From PALSA-555 sp963821325 (GTDB lineage Bacteria > Actinomycetota > Acidimicrobiia > IMCC26256 > PALSA-555): a stretch of 64,000 nt of DNA. Shown here in pieces: positions 52,125 to 61,569 of the stretch. A program made the position numbers and the translations under genes. Numbering within the stretch: position 1 is the stretch's first letter; every line of letters starts with the position of its first letter. The notes beneath the pieces were generated by a model that saw nothing but the letters and a program-made list of their open reading frames with translations, did no database searches and had not been told where the DNA came from. The stretch is from the NCBI GenBank assembly GCA_963821325.1, contig CAWGDC010000004.1, positions 28,714 through 92,713 of the forward strand, in the 5' to 3' direction.

Positions 52125-53602
52125 TCACCGGCGAGCGGCGCGGTACCGGGCGCGCCGCCACAGGTGCTCGAGCGCCCGCACGGCGTGCAGCGACGACGGA
52201 TAGCAGAGCCGTCCCGTCTCGCGGACCGTCCGGGGCCCCGGGTTCGCCGGGTCGGCGACCGCCAGCTCGGTCGCGGTGAGGATCGGCTTGCCGGTGGCGT
52301 CCGAGACCTCGGCGGCGGCCTGCGCGAACCGGGTGTCCTGGCGCTCGTGGTAGGCGACGATGCGCTCCAGGCCCTCGTCGGGCCAGAAGCGGCCCTCGCG
52401 GATGAGGCGGGCCTCGTTCGACTGGATCCCGAGCCCGAGATAGAGGACAGCGTCGACGTCGGGGTGGCGGGCCACGAGGTCCAGCACCCGCGGGACGGTA
52501 TCCCGGGTCTCGCCGCCCGCGAGGTCAATCGGGTTGTTGCGGCTCCAGCGCGGCGGGAGCTCCTCGTCGATCGCGGCGCGGCAGGTCGTCGGGCAGCGTC
52601 ACGAGCTCGAGCTCGGAGCGCGCCACCGCGTCGGCGGTGATCACCCCCCACCCGCCCGCGGTCGTGACCACCGCGACGCGTGGGCCGCGGGGCAGCGGCT
52701 GCGTGGCGAACGTGGCCGCGGCCTCGAACGCGTCGTCGACCGAGCTGGCCCGGGTGACGCCGGCCTGGCGGCACATCCCGTCGAAGACCCGGTCGTCGCT
52801 CGCCAGCGCGCCCGGTGTGAGATGCCGCGGCGCGGGCCCCGCCCGCGGTCGTGCCGCCCTTCAGGACGACGACGGGCTTCTCGGACGCGGCGGCGCGGAG
52901 ACGGGTGAAGAGGCGCCGTCCGTCGTGCACGCCCTCGACGTACGCGAGCGACACGGCGGTGTGCGCGTCGGCGGCGAAGTACTCGAGGTAGTCGGGGACG
53001 GTGACCGCCGCCGCGTTGCCGGCGGACACGGCCCGGCTCACCCCGACCCCGGTGGCGCGGGCCAGGTTCTGGAAGGACGACACGAAGTTGCCGGACTGGC
53101 TCACGATCCCGATCCGGCCGGGCGGCGGGTAGGGCGCGACGATCTGCGCGCACAGGTGCGCCGGCGTCGACACCAGGCCTTGGCCGTTCGGGCCGGCGAG
53201 CAGCATCCCGAGCTCGTCGGCGAGCGCCACGAGGTCGCGCTCCGCGGCGCGCCCTTCGTCGCCCGCCTCGCCGTAGCCGGCGGACGTGACGAACGCGGCG
53301 CGGATCCCCCGCCGGGCGCAGGCGCGCAGCAACGCTGGGTTCGCGGCTGCGGGGGTGCACACGACGACGAGGTCGACGACCGCGTCGGCCGGCAGGTCGT
53401 CCGCGCTTCGCAGCATCGGCAGCCCGAGCACCGTGCCGCCCTCGAGGTTCGTGCCGTAGACGGCGCCGGCGTAGCCCTGCGTCAAGATGTTGTGGAGGGC
53501 GACGAACCCGAACTTGCCGGGATGGGCCGAGACGCCGGCGACGAGGACGCCGCGCGGGTCGAAGAGCGCGTCGAAGCCCTCGGCGGCGAGGCGGGCGGTC
53601 AC
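52125..53602 (-). CDS. Acyl-CoA synthetase (ADP-forming) alpha subunit, frameshifted
   Basis: About 490 aa. CoA-binding start (FDALFDPRGVLVAGVSAHPG), AGPNGQGLVSTPAHLCAQIV, IGIVSQSGNFVSSF, AVSAGNAAAVTVPDYLEYFA and the catalytic phosphohistidine region AAASHTGRA. Breaks near 52,840 and 52,550; the last part (MLDLVARHPDVDAVLYLGLG) belongs to the same protein. Makes acyl-CoA or acetate plus ATP together with the beta subunit. GTG 53,602 overlaps the beta stop. Confidence 0.82.
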
Positions 53603-54243
53603 GTCAGCTCGATGAGCGCGTCGACCGCGATGGGCGCGCCGTCGACGATGACGAGCGGGTTCACGTCGATCGACACGACGTCGTCGCGGGCGGCCGCGAG
53701 GTCGCCGAGCGCGACGAGGACCGCCGCGACGCGGTCCCGGTCGACGGGTGGCTCGCCGCGGAACGCCTCGAGCAGCCGGGTGGCGTGCAGGTCGTCGAGC
53801 ATCTCCTGGGCGTCGCGCTGCTCGAGCGGGGCGAGGCGCACGGCGACGTCGTCGAGGGCCTCGGCGAGGACGCCGCCGATCCCGACGAGGACGCACGGCC
53901 CGAACTGCGGGTCGCGGGAGGTGCCGGCCAGCAGCTCGCGGGTGCCGCGCAGCATCGGGGCGACCACGACCGCCACCGGCCCGTCGTCGGGCCGGGCGGC
54001 GGCGAGCAGCTCCTCGGCCGCGGCCGCGGCGGCGTTCGGCCCGTCGACGTCGAGGCGCACGAGCCCCCGCTCGGTCTTGTGGGCGACGCCGGGCCCGGTG
54101 AGCTTCACGACGACCAGCGTGTCGAGGCGGGCGGCGGCGGCCGCCGCGTCGGCGGGCGTCGCGGCGACGGTCTCGGGGACGACCGGGACGCCGTGGTCGG
54201 CCAGCAGGGCCAGCGAGTCGTGCTCGGCGAGGAGGCGCCCCAC
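53599..54243 (-). CDS. Acyl-CoA synthetase (ADP-forming) beta subunit
   Basis: 214 aa ATP-grasp-5 domain: SLALLADHGVPVVPETVAAT, VVVKLTGPGVAHKTERGLVR, GPCVLVGIGGVLAEALDDVA and SIDVNPLVIVDGAPIAVDAL. Partner of the alpha subunit, translated from GTG 54,243 six bases after the AMP-forming ligase stop. Intact. Confidence 0.87.
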   Translation of the reverse strand: MGRLLAEHDSLALLADHGVPVVPETVAATPADAAAAAARLDTLVVVKLTGPGVAHKTERGLVRLDVDGPNAAAAAAEELLAAARPDDGPVAVVVAPMLRGTRELLAGTSRDPQFGPCVLVGIGGVLAEALDDVAVRLAPLEQRDAQEMLDDLHATRLLEAFRGEPPVDRDRVAAVLVALGDLAAARDDVVSIDVNPLVIVDGAPIAVDALIELT

Positions 54244-54249
54244 CGGTCC

Positions 54250-55801
54250 TCAGACGGCCCGGTCGCGGCCGCGCCAGTACTCGTCTCGCAGCACCCGCTT
54301 CAGGAGCTTCCCGGCCTCGGTGCGGGGCAGCTCGTCGCGCAGCTCGTAGTCGCGGGGCTGCATGTAGCGGGCCAGCCGCGCCGCGGCGAAGCCGCGGAGC
54401 TCGTCGAGGTCGATCGTCGCGCCTGCCTTCGCCTGCACGACGGCGTGGACCCGCTCCCCCCACTCGTCGTCGGGGATCCCGAACACGGCGACGTCGAGGA
54501 TCAGGGGATGCTCGTAGAGCGCCGCCTCGATCTCGGCCGGGTAGATGTTCACGCCCCCCGAGATGATCATGTCCTTCTTGCGGTCGCAGATGTAGACGTA
54601 GCCCTCCTCGTCGAGGTAGGCGACGTCACCGACCGAGCGCCAGTCGCCGTCGTCGAGCTCGGTCAGCTGCTCGTCGGTGCGGTGGTAGCCGTCCATGCCG
54701 AGCCGGGTGCGGATGAACAGCTCGCCGGGCTCGCGGACCGTGGCGTCGGCCCCTTCGTCGGTGACGATCCGCACCTCGATGTTGCCGTAGGGGCGGCCGC
54801 ACGACCCGGGCTTGCGGAGCTGCTCGTCGGGGTGCAGCACGGTGACGACGCCGAGCTCGGTGGAGCCGTAGACCTCGTACAAGAACCCGTCCCCGAGCTT
54901 CTCGATCACCTCTTGCTTCAGCGCGTACGGCACCGGTGCGGCGTCGGCGACGAGGCTGCGCATCGACGACAGGTCGGCGTGGGCGAGCTCGCCGGGGGGC
55001 AGACTGACGATGCGCTTCAGCTGGGTCGGCGCCGAGAAGGTGTTCGTGATGCGGTGCTCGCGCACCAGCCGCAGCCACGCCTGCGCGTCGAACTTGCGGA
55101 GCACGACCACCGGGCAGCCGAGCGAGTGGTTCATCGTCGCCCACGCCAGCGGACCCGAGTGGTACATCGGGCCGGTCGTGACGTGCACCTCGGCGCCGGC
55201 CTGCAGGTTCAGCTCCGCGAGCAGCGCGAACACGGTCGCGGGGTCCGTCGTGGTGCGCAGCGCCCCCTTCGGACGCCCGGTCGTCCCCGACGTGTAGATC
55301 ATCGAGGCGCCCGCCGTCTCGGGCGTCGCGATCGTCGGCTCGCTGTCGGGCTGGTCGGCGAGCACCTCGTCCCACGACCGGAACCCGGGCGGCACGTCGC
55401 CCCCGAAGACGACGAAGGACCGCACCGTCGTCAGCCGGTGGCTCACCTCGACGAGGAGCGGCGCCTGCTCGGCGTCGACGACGACCAGCGTCGCGTCGGA
55501 GTTCTCGATGACGTACGCCATCTCCTCGGCGTTGAACCGGTACGACAGCGGCACCGCGGTGAGTGACGCCTTACGCGCCGCGTGGACGGTGGTCAGCACC
55601 TCGAGCGAGTTCGGGCCACACCACACCATGCGATCCCGCGGCTGGGCGCCCAAGGCGGCGAACCCGTGCGCCGCGCGATTGACCAGCGCGTTGAACGACG
55701 CGGAAGTCGGTCGCGGACGGTCGCGCGCCGCCCGAGCCGTCCACGATGACCGCGGGGGTCTCCGGGTGAGCGTCGGCGTGTATGGCCAGAATGTCGGGCA
55801 T
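54250..55801 (-). CDS. AMP-forming acyl-CoA synthetase, frameshifted
   Basis: About 517 aa. Start MPDILAIHADAHPETPAVIV, then in another frame SFNALVNRAAHGFAALGAQP; the adenylation signature YTSGTTGRPKGAL, the YGSTELG motif, DRKKDMIISGGVNIYPAEIE and the C-terminal Lys in LPRTEAGKLLKRVLRD. Break near 55,720. ATG 55,801 chosen; a TTG at 55,831 is in frame. With the ADP-forming subunits it suggests CoA activation of a fatty or aromatic acid. Confidence 0.87.
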
Positions 55802-55863
55802 CGCAGCGTGGCCCGAGTGACGCGTCGACAAGAGGCGTCATGGGGCGCCGGTAGCCTACCGTC

Positions 55864-57467
55864 GTGCCCCGTCCCGTCGCCGTCCGCGGGGTCATCGAGG
55901 GCTTCTACGGTCCCCCCTGGTCGCACGACGCGCGGCTCGCGCTGGTGGACTTCCTCGCCGACCGCGACATGAACGCGTACGTCTACGCGCCCAAGGGCGA
56001 CCCGAAGCACCGAGACACGTGGCGGGAGCCCTACGACAGCGCCGAGGCCGGCCGGTTCCGCGAGCTCGCCGCGCACTGCCAGCAGGTCGGGGTGCGATTC
56101 GGGTTCGCCCTCTCCCCCGGTCTCGACATCGACTACGCCGCCCCGGCGGACCGCGACGCACTGACGGGCAAGCTCGATCCGCTGCTCGCCGACGGCGTCG
56201 ACTGGATCGTGCTCGCGCTCGACGACATCCCCAACCGGCCGGGTCTCGCGAGCGAGCAGGCCGACCTCGTCGGCTGGCTCGCGGGCCGTCTCGCCGCCCG
56301 GGTCACGCTCGTGCCCACCGAGTATGTGGGCACGCACCCGAGTGCGTACCTCAGCGTCCTCGGCGACGAGCTGCCCGACGGCGTCGACGTGATGTGGACG
56401 GGGCCGACGGTGTGCTCCCCGCGCATCGACGCCGCCGACGCGCGTGCGCCTGGCGGGCCGCGCTCGACGACCGCCCCCTGATCCTGTGGGACAACTTCCC
56501 GGTGAACGACACGGTGATGGAGAACGAGCTGCACCTCGGGCCCTACCTCGGGCGGACCCCGGCGCTGACCGACGAGCTCGACGGCGTGCTGTGCAACCCG
56601 ATGCTGCAGCCCCACGCGTCGAAGGTGGCGCTCGCGACGGCCGCCGCGTACCTCGAGCGACCCGTCCGGCTACGACCCGACGGTGGCGTGGGCGCGCGCC
56701 CTCGACGACGTCGGTGGGCCACGCGCCGCCCGCGCTCGGTGCGCTCGCCGCGCCTGCGCCGATGGGCCGCTCGCCTCGCCCGGTCACCTCGCGTTGCACG
56801 AGCTCGTCGGCACGCTCGAGCGCGACGCGCGACGACCCCGGGTGGGCCGACGGGGTCGTCGCGGTGCGCGACGAGTTGACGCTGCTGCGCGGCGCGGCCG
56901 GCGCGTACGCCGAGGCGCCCGATGACCCGCTCGCCGGCGAGCTGGCGCCCTGGCTCGAGCAAGCGGCCCGGGAGGCCGACGCGGGGCTCGCCGCCCTGCG
57001 GCTCCTCCAGGCGACCCGTCCGGTGGCCGTGCGCGACGCCGACGGGTCGGGCCGGGCTGCCAAACCCGAGGCCGAGGCGGCGATGATCCACGCGTTCGGG
57101 GCGCTGTTCGCCTGGAGCGGCGCACGACAGGGTCACCCGGTGGTCGGCGGACCCCGGTTCGCGACGTACGCGGCCGTCGTGCAGCTCCCGAGCGGCGGCC
57201 CGGCCCTCGACGTCGACCTCGCCCTCCGAGAAGACGATTCGGCGATCGACCGGCTGTGCCGGTGCACCCTCCGCGAGTACCGGGACGCGCTCCCCGAGCT
57301 CGACGCGCCACTCTGCGTGCGCGCCGGGCTCGAGCTGCTCGAGGTCACCGCCGACGGGCGCTTCGACGCGCCGGCTGACGTCCCGGTCGTCGTGTCCTGC
57401 GGTCGGCTGCTCACCGGGGTCGGCGCATCCGCGTCGCCGCCGTTCGGCGACGCGCTGCCTCAGGTGA
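55864..57467 (+). CDS. GH84-type beta-N-acetylglucosaminidase, frameshifted
   Basis: About 535 aa. RGVIEGFYGPPWSHDARLAL is the hallmark of GH84 (O-GlcNAcase/hyaluronidase-like), LALDDIPNRPG supplies the catalytic Asp-Asp pair, and LILWDNFPVNDTVMENELHL and VLCNPMLQPHASKVALATAA complete the barrel. Breaks at about 56,445, 56,670, 56,830 and near 57,450, where a TGA at 57,465-57,467 overlaps the next GTG. No signal peptide, so cytosolic. Leaderless: TAGCCT (55,852-55,857) six bases before GTG 55,864. Confidence 0.82.
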
Positions 57468-58448
57468 GGCTCAGCGTCGTCATGCCGGCCCACAACGAGG
57501 CGGCGCTGCTCGAGACCTCGGTGCGTGAGGTCGTCGACGGGCTGCGCGACCGCGACGCCTCGTTCGAGGTCCTCGTTGTCGAGAACGGCTCACAGGACGA
57601 CACGTTCGCCATCGCCGAATCCCTCGCGGAACGCACCCCCGAGCTGTCGGTGCACCGGCTCCCACGCGCCGACTACGGCCGCGCCCTGCGGACCGGGCTG
57701 GTGCACTCGGCAGGCGACGCGGTCGTGAACTTCGACGTCGACTACACCGACCTCGGCTTCCTCGACGCCGCGCTCGCCCGCATCGGCCAGCCCGGCGTGC
57801 CCGCCATCATCGTCGGCTCCAAACGTGCGCCGGGGGCGCACGACCAGCGCTCCCTGGCCGCGCCGGTTCGTCACCTGGGCGTTCGGGATGGTCCTGCGCG
57901 TCGGCTTCGGGCTCGGCGTGTCCGACACCCACGGCATGAAGGCCCTCGACCGGGCCCGGGTGCTGCCCCTCGCCGAGGCGTGCCGCTCCGACGGCGAGCT
58001 CTTCGACACCGAGCTGATCCTGCGGGCCGAGCGCGCCGGGCTCGGCGTCGCCGAGCTGCCCGTCACGGTCGCCGAGCGGCGGACGTCGCGGACCTCGATC
58101 ACCCGGCGGGCGCTGCGCACCCTCGCCGGCCTGGCCCGGCTGCGCCTGACCCTCGCGCGCGACCGACGCGTCCCGACGATGACGACGGTGCTGGCCGGCG
58201 CGCTGTGCCGGCCGGGCCCGCCAAGACCCGGGTGGGTCGCGGCCGGAGGCCAAAAGCAGCCGAGGCTCGCAGACTTCGAGCGACGGCCGGCTCTGGCGGA
58301 TTCTCGCGCGACGGCCCCAGGTGTGACGATCGATCATCTTCCGCGGCTTCATCTAGCACCCCTCATGGTGTTGTGGAACGGAAGGTCAAAATGCAGTATC
58401 AATTCCAGGTGTAAGTCGGTTGCCGTCGCACAGAAGGCTGGCCGATGA
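57464..58448 (+). CDS. Family 2 glycosyltransferase (DPM1/polyprenol-type), frameshifted and 3' end doubtful
   Basis: LSVVMPAHNEAALLETSVRE, LVVENGSQDDTFAIAESLAE and VVNFDVDYTD place it with non-processive GT2 enzymes that pass sugars to polyprenyl phosphate. GTG 57,464 overlaps the GH84 stop. The frame breaks near 57,848 and continues with FVTWAFGMVLRVGFGLGVSD and TELILRAERAGLGVAELPVT. After about 58,200 the sequence (from PGPPRPGWVAAGG on) is not protein-like and leads into DNA of other composition, so the true end was probably lost at the join. Confidence 0.72.
58200..58300. other. Probable chimeric join between two genomes
   Basis: Up to about 58,200 the DNA is very GC-rich with actinobacterial genes; from about 58,250 AT-rich stretches such as 58,740-58,830 appear and the downstream genes are planctomycete-like. 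The last recognisable codons of the GT2 gene lie just before. No repeat, tRNA or integrase marks the transition. Confidence 0.6.
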
Positions 58449-59381
58449 GAGTCATTCCGGCGGGCGACGACACTTCGAAAACGGTCAGTTCTCCCAGCGG
58501 CGCATCAGGAGTTCGGTTCAGAGCACTGCGAGGCGATCGCTGCGACGACTCCCACGATGAATTTCTTGGGGCTCTTGATGATGCTGGCTCGGCACACCCT
58601 CGACAGCACCCCCAAACTCTAAACCTGTGCCCCTCACAGCGGGACCCAGGACCGATTTCGGAACGTGGCCCTGCCTGGTAGTTCTGCCAAAAATGCTCCG
58701 CCTCGTGACGCTCACCGCGTGCCGCCATCACACACTAACGAATAATTCGCTCTTGAAGGATACGCATTCCCGTCGTCTCTTTCAAGGTCAACTACACTCT
58801 TTTTGAATCTTTTACGGATTATTTCAAACCCCCGTGCTTTGAGCCATCGCCGCATTATTCCTGAACATCAACGCCGCGGTCCCGCCCGCGAATCGTTTGG
58901 GGGATTCAGTTGTCATCGGGTGTCTGGCCACCCAGACTCGTAACTTCGAGTCGATCCGCCCGCGTGGGGCACGTCCGGAGAAAACGGACGCGGCCTTGTG
59001 CTTGCATCTCGCCACGGCTGCGTGAAGTCAAGTGATACTAGTTGCGCTGATGCTCGCAGGGATGTCAACAAGAAAAGTGCCAATTCCGATGGAATCCTCG
59101 CGATTGTTGACTCGTATCGACACGAACCTTATATAAGCAGCACGAGACCGGCCACATTCAAGGCATTCTCTGCTTAGAAAGACTGAAACGCTCCATTTAT
59201 GTCCGCTCGATCTTCGCCGGCGAAGCGATACGCGGTGGTCGCCAATGGAAAGAAATCGGCTCCTCGTTCCTGCGAACATCCCCACGATGCTCCTGGTCGA
59301 AACCATTGCGCGATTCGCCCTCAGTGTGCCTAAATGTTTTCTTTTCGCCACGTAATTTCTCAAAACATCTCGCCTAGCTGC
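58449..59381. other. Non-coding or unrecognised stretch
   Basis: Over 900 bases with no convincing gene on either strand. Open frames of 60-110 codons exist on the minus strand (for example 59,028-59,363) but show no family motifs. TACACTCTTTTTGA at 58,790-58,803 resembles the -10 and following T-run of the promoter at 59,382, suggesting a repeated promoter-like sequence. Confidence 0.4.
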
Positions 59382-59411
59382 TTGACCGCCTCCAGCAAGG
59401 TTCGCTACACT
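59382..59411 (+). promoter_or_regulatory. Promoter of the PEIEP protein and exosortase E genes
   Basis: TTGACC (59,382-59,387) and TACACT (59,406-59,411) with an 18-bp spacer, 121 bases before the ATG of the small sorting-signal protein. A T-run follows the -10. Confidence 0.5.
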
Positions 59412-59531
59412 CTTTTTTGATTAGGGCGGACTTGAGCGTTTGTCCGAAGTCGGAGGCCCGATAACGCACGGTTTTTCGGTGCGAAGTCTGTTGCCATTGG
59501 TTTTTGCCAAGTTCTCGAGGAGGATCGATCG

Positions 59532-59782
59532 ATGCAGACGAGCTCGCGGCGTTGCCTTGTGACGTGTTTCTGACCTTGGCTCCAGGGCTTTCGGTTTCGC
59601 AATGGTCGTCATGCCCTGCGCGACTCCGGCTTGGGCCTACAATTACTCTCCAGAGATTGAACCCAGCTTGGTATGGAGTGCCATGGCCGTCGGAGGTGGC
59701 CGACGATCGCCGGTCTGCTGCTGGCGTCAATAAAGGCTCCCCCTGCCCTCTCTGTGCCAACCCCCAGGGCGGTTCGGCCTGA
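59532..59782 (+). CDS. Small PEIEP (VPEID-CTERM-like) sorting-signal protein, frameshifted
   Basis: ATG 59,532 follows GAGGAGGATCGATCG. Joined frames give MQTSSRRCLVTCF, then GFAMVVMPCATPAWA (signal peptide end), YNYSPEIEPSLVWSAMAVGG and, after another shift, TIAGLLLASIK. A signal peptide followed almost at once by PEIEP, a membrane helix and Lys is the form of the short VPEID-CTERM proteins that go with exosortase E. Shifts near 59,570 and 59,690; the 3' end is uncertain. Confidence 0.5.
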
Positions 59783-59789
59783 AGCCGTG

Positions 59790-61493
59790 ATGCAGAACCC
59801 ATCCGTTGGTCGTGGCCGTCTCGCCCGTGCGATTCGCTCTGATCGCTTCGTTCGCGAACACGTGAGCGTTGCTCCCAGAATTTGCACTTCCGCGTTGTTG
59901 CCGAACGCGCGTTGGGTGGGACTTGTCGCCCTGCTCATCGCGGAATTCCTCATCCTCAGCATCCGGTTCGACGGGGCCCGTCGCTGATCGGCCATGGTCC
60001 GCGCTCGTCGCGCACTCGGGTCAGTCGTCCAATTGGGCCTTTCGGTCGGGCTGGCGACCTCTGGTCGCCGGCCCCCGGTGCTACAGGGAGCTGAAACGAA
60101 GCCGAGCGACTCCGCCACTCCAGGTGTTCGCTCCCGGCGATCCTCGGCAATTTTGTCGCCTTTCTCGCCTTTTACCGGCTCTCGGCCTCGATCTTCGAGG
60201 GCGACGGTCCGCGGCACCCCTCGGACTGGGTGTTGGTCGTCGCCTGGGGGATGGCCGGGTTGGCGACCCTGGTGCTCTGGGCGATGGCCGTCCTGCCGGC
60301 CGATCTCTGGGTCGTGTTGATCGGCATGCAGCGCTGGGAGCCTGGTTGGCTAGGCCCAGCCTGGGCGCAGGGCCCCTACGTGGTTGGCCTCCTCGCCCAG
60401 GACCAGTGGCAGCGGCTCTCCCGGGCCACGTTGCTCGTCGTCAACGGCCTGTTGCGCCTCGTATTCTCGGACACCATCTGCCTGCCGGATCAGTGCATCG
60501 TCGGTACACCGTCCTTTCGGGTCGGGATCTCAGCCGAATGCTCCGGCTACGAGGGCGTGGGCCTGATCGCCGTCTTCGTCTCAATCGCCCTATGGATGTT
60601 CCGTCGTGACTTCCGCTTCCCGCAGGGCGTTCGCTGCTCTTGCCGCTAGCGATGGCCCTCATCTGGTTGGCCAACGCCGTCCGCATTGCCGTCGCTGATA
60701 GCCCTTGGAACGTGTGGTTATCCCGAGCTCGCGTCCGGCGCATTCCATTCGCTGGCGGGTTGGTTCCTCTTCCTCGTGATCGGTCTGGGCTTGATCGCCT
60801 GGGCTCGTCGAATGGCGTTCTTCTCCACGCTTCAGGCCGAGACGGATAGTCGCCCCGCCGCTCTCGACGGTGCCTATTTGATGCCCGCGATGGCCATCAT
60901 CGCGACGGCGATGGTCACCGGGACATTCTCACCGGGATTCGATCGCTATTACGCGGCTCGGGTGATCGCGGCGACGGCGGCATTCTTCCTTTATCGGGGG
61001 AGCTATACCGAGCTGCGTCTGAAATGGTCGTGGCAAGCCGTGGCGATCGGCTGCGGGGTATTCGCACTCTGGATCGCCATGGAGCCTTACGGTTCGACTG
61101 CGTCCTCGGGGACGCCAATCCGTTCGGGGCTGGAGTCCCTTTCGCAGGGATGGGCGACCGCTTGGCTGATCTTTCGAGTGGTTGGCTCGGTGCTCATGGT
61201 CCCGTTGGCCGAGGAGCTGGCTTTCCGGGGTTACCTGACTCGCCGGCTGATCTCGGCCGATTTCCAGGCGATTCCCCCCGGCCAATTGACATGGTGGTCG
61301 TTGCTGCATTTCATCCCTCGTCTTCGGGGCGCTCCACGGTCGCTGGGTCGCCGGCACGCTGGCCGGGATGGCGTATGCGATGGCGTATCGCCGCCGCGGC
61401 GAGCTGACCGATGCCGTCCTGGCCCACGGCGTGACCAACGGGCTGATCGCGATCACCGTACTGACGACGGGGTCTTGGTCTCTCTGGTCGTGA
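59790..61493 (+). CDS. Exosortase E/CPBP-family protease fusion, frameshifted
   Basis: About 567 aa. The exosortase half shows the catalytic Cys in GISAECSGYEGVGLIAVF, Arg in LIWLANAVRIAV and His in SGAFHSLAGWFLF; the C-terminal half has many helices and the CPBP glutamates in PLAEELAFRGYLTRRL and a late His in LAHGVTNGLIA. Exosortase E is the type fused to a CAAX-like protease. At least five frame breaks (near 59,985, 60,130, 60,615, 60,700, 61,330) disrupt it. The PEIEP gene is directly upstream. Confidence 0.78.
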
Positions 61494-61569
61494 TCCGCCT
61501 GCTTCTGAAGCCTGAACGTAACATCGACGCGGTGAAGAGTTGCACGAACCTGCATCCGGTTCAAGCGGG

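Noticed and set aside
56444..58414. A GH84-GT2 fusion protein
   Set aside because: A TGA at 57,465-57,467 in a neighbouring frame overlaps the GTG of the GT2 gene in the GTGA style used throughout this DNA, and indels are frequent in this gene.
59028..59802. Minus-strand open frames in the stretch before the PEIEP gene
   Set aside because: No motifs, no ribosome-binding signals, and they cross the promoter and the PEIEP gene region.
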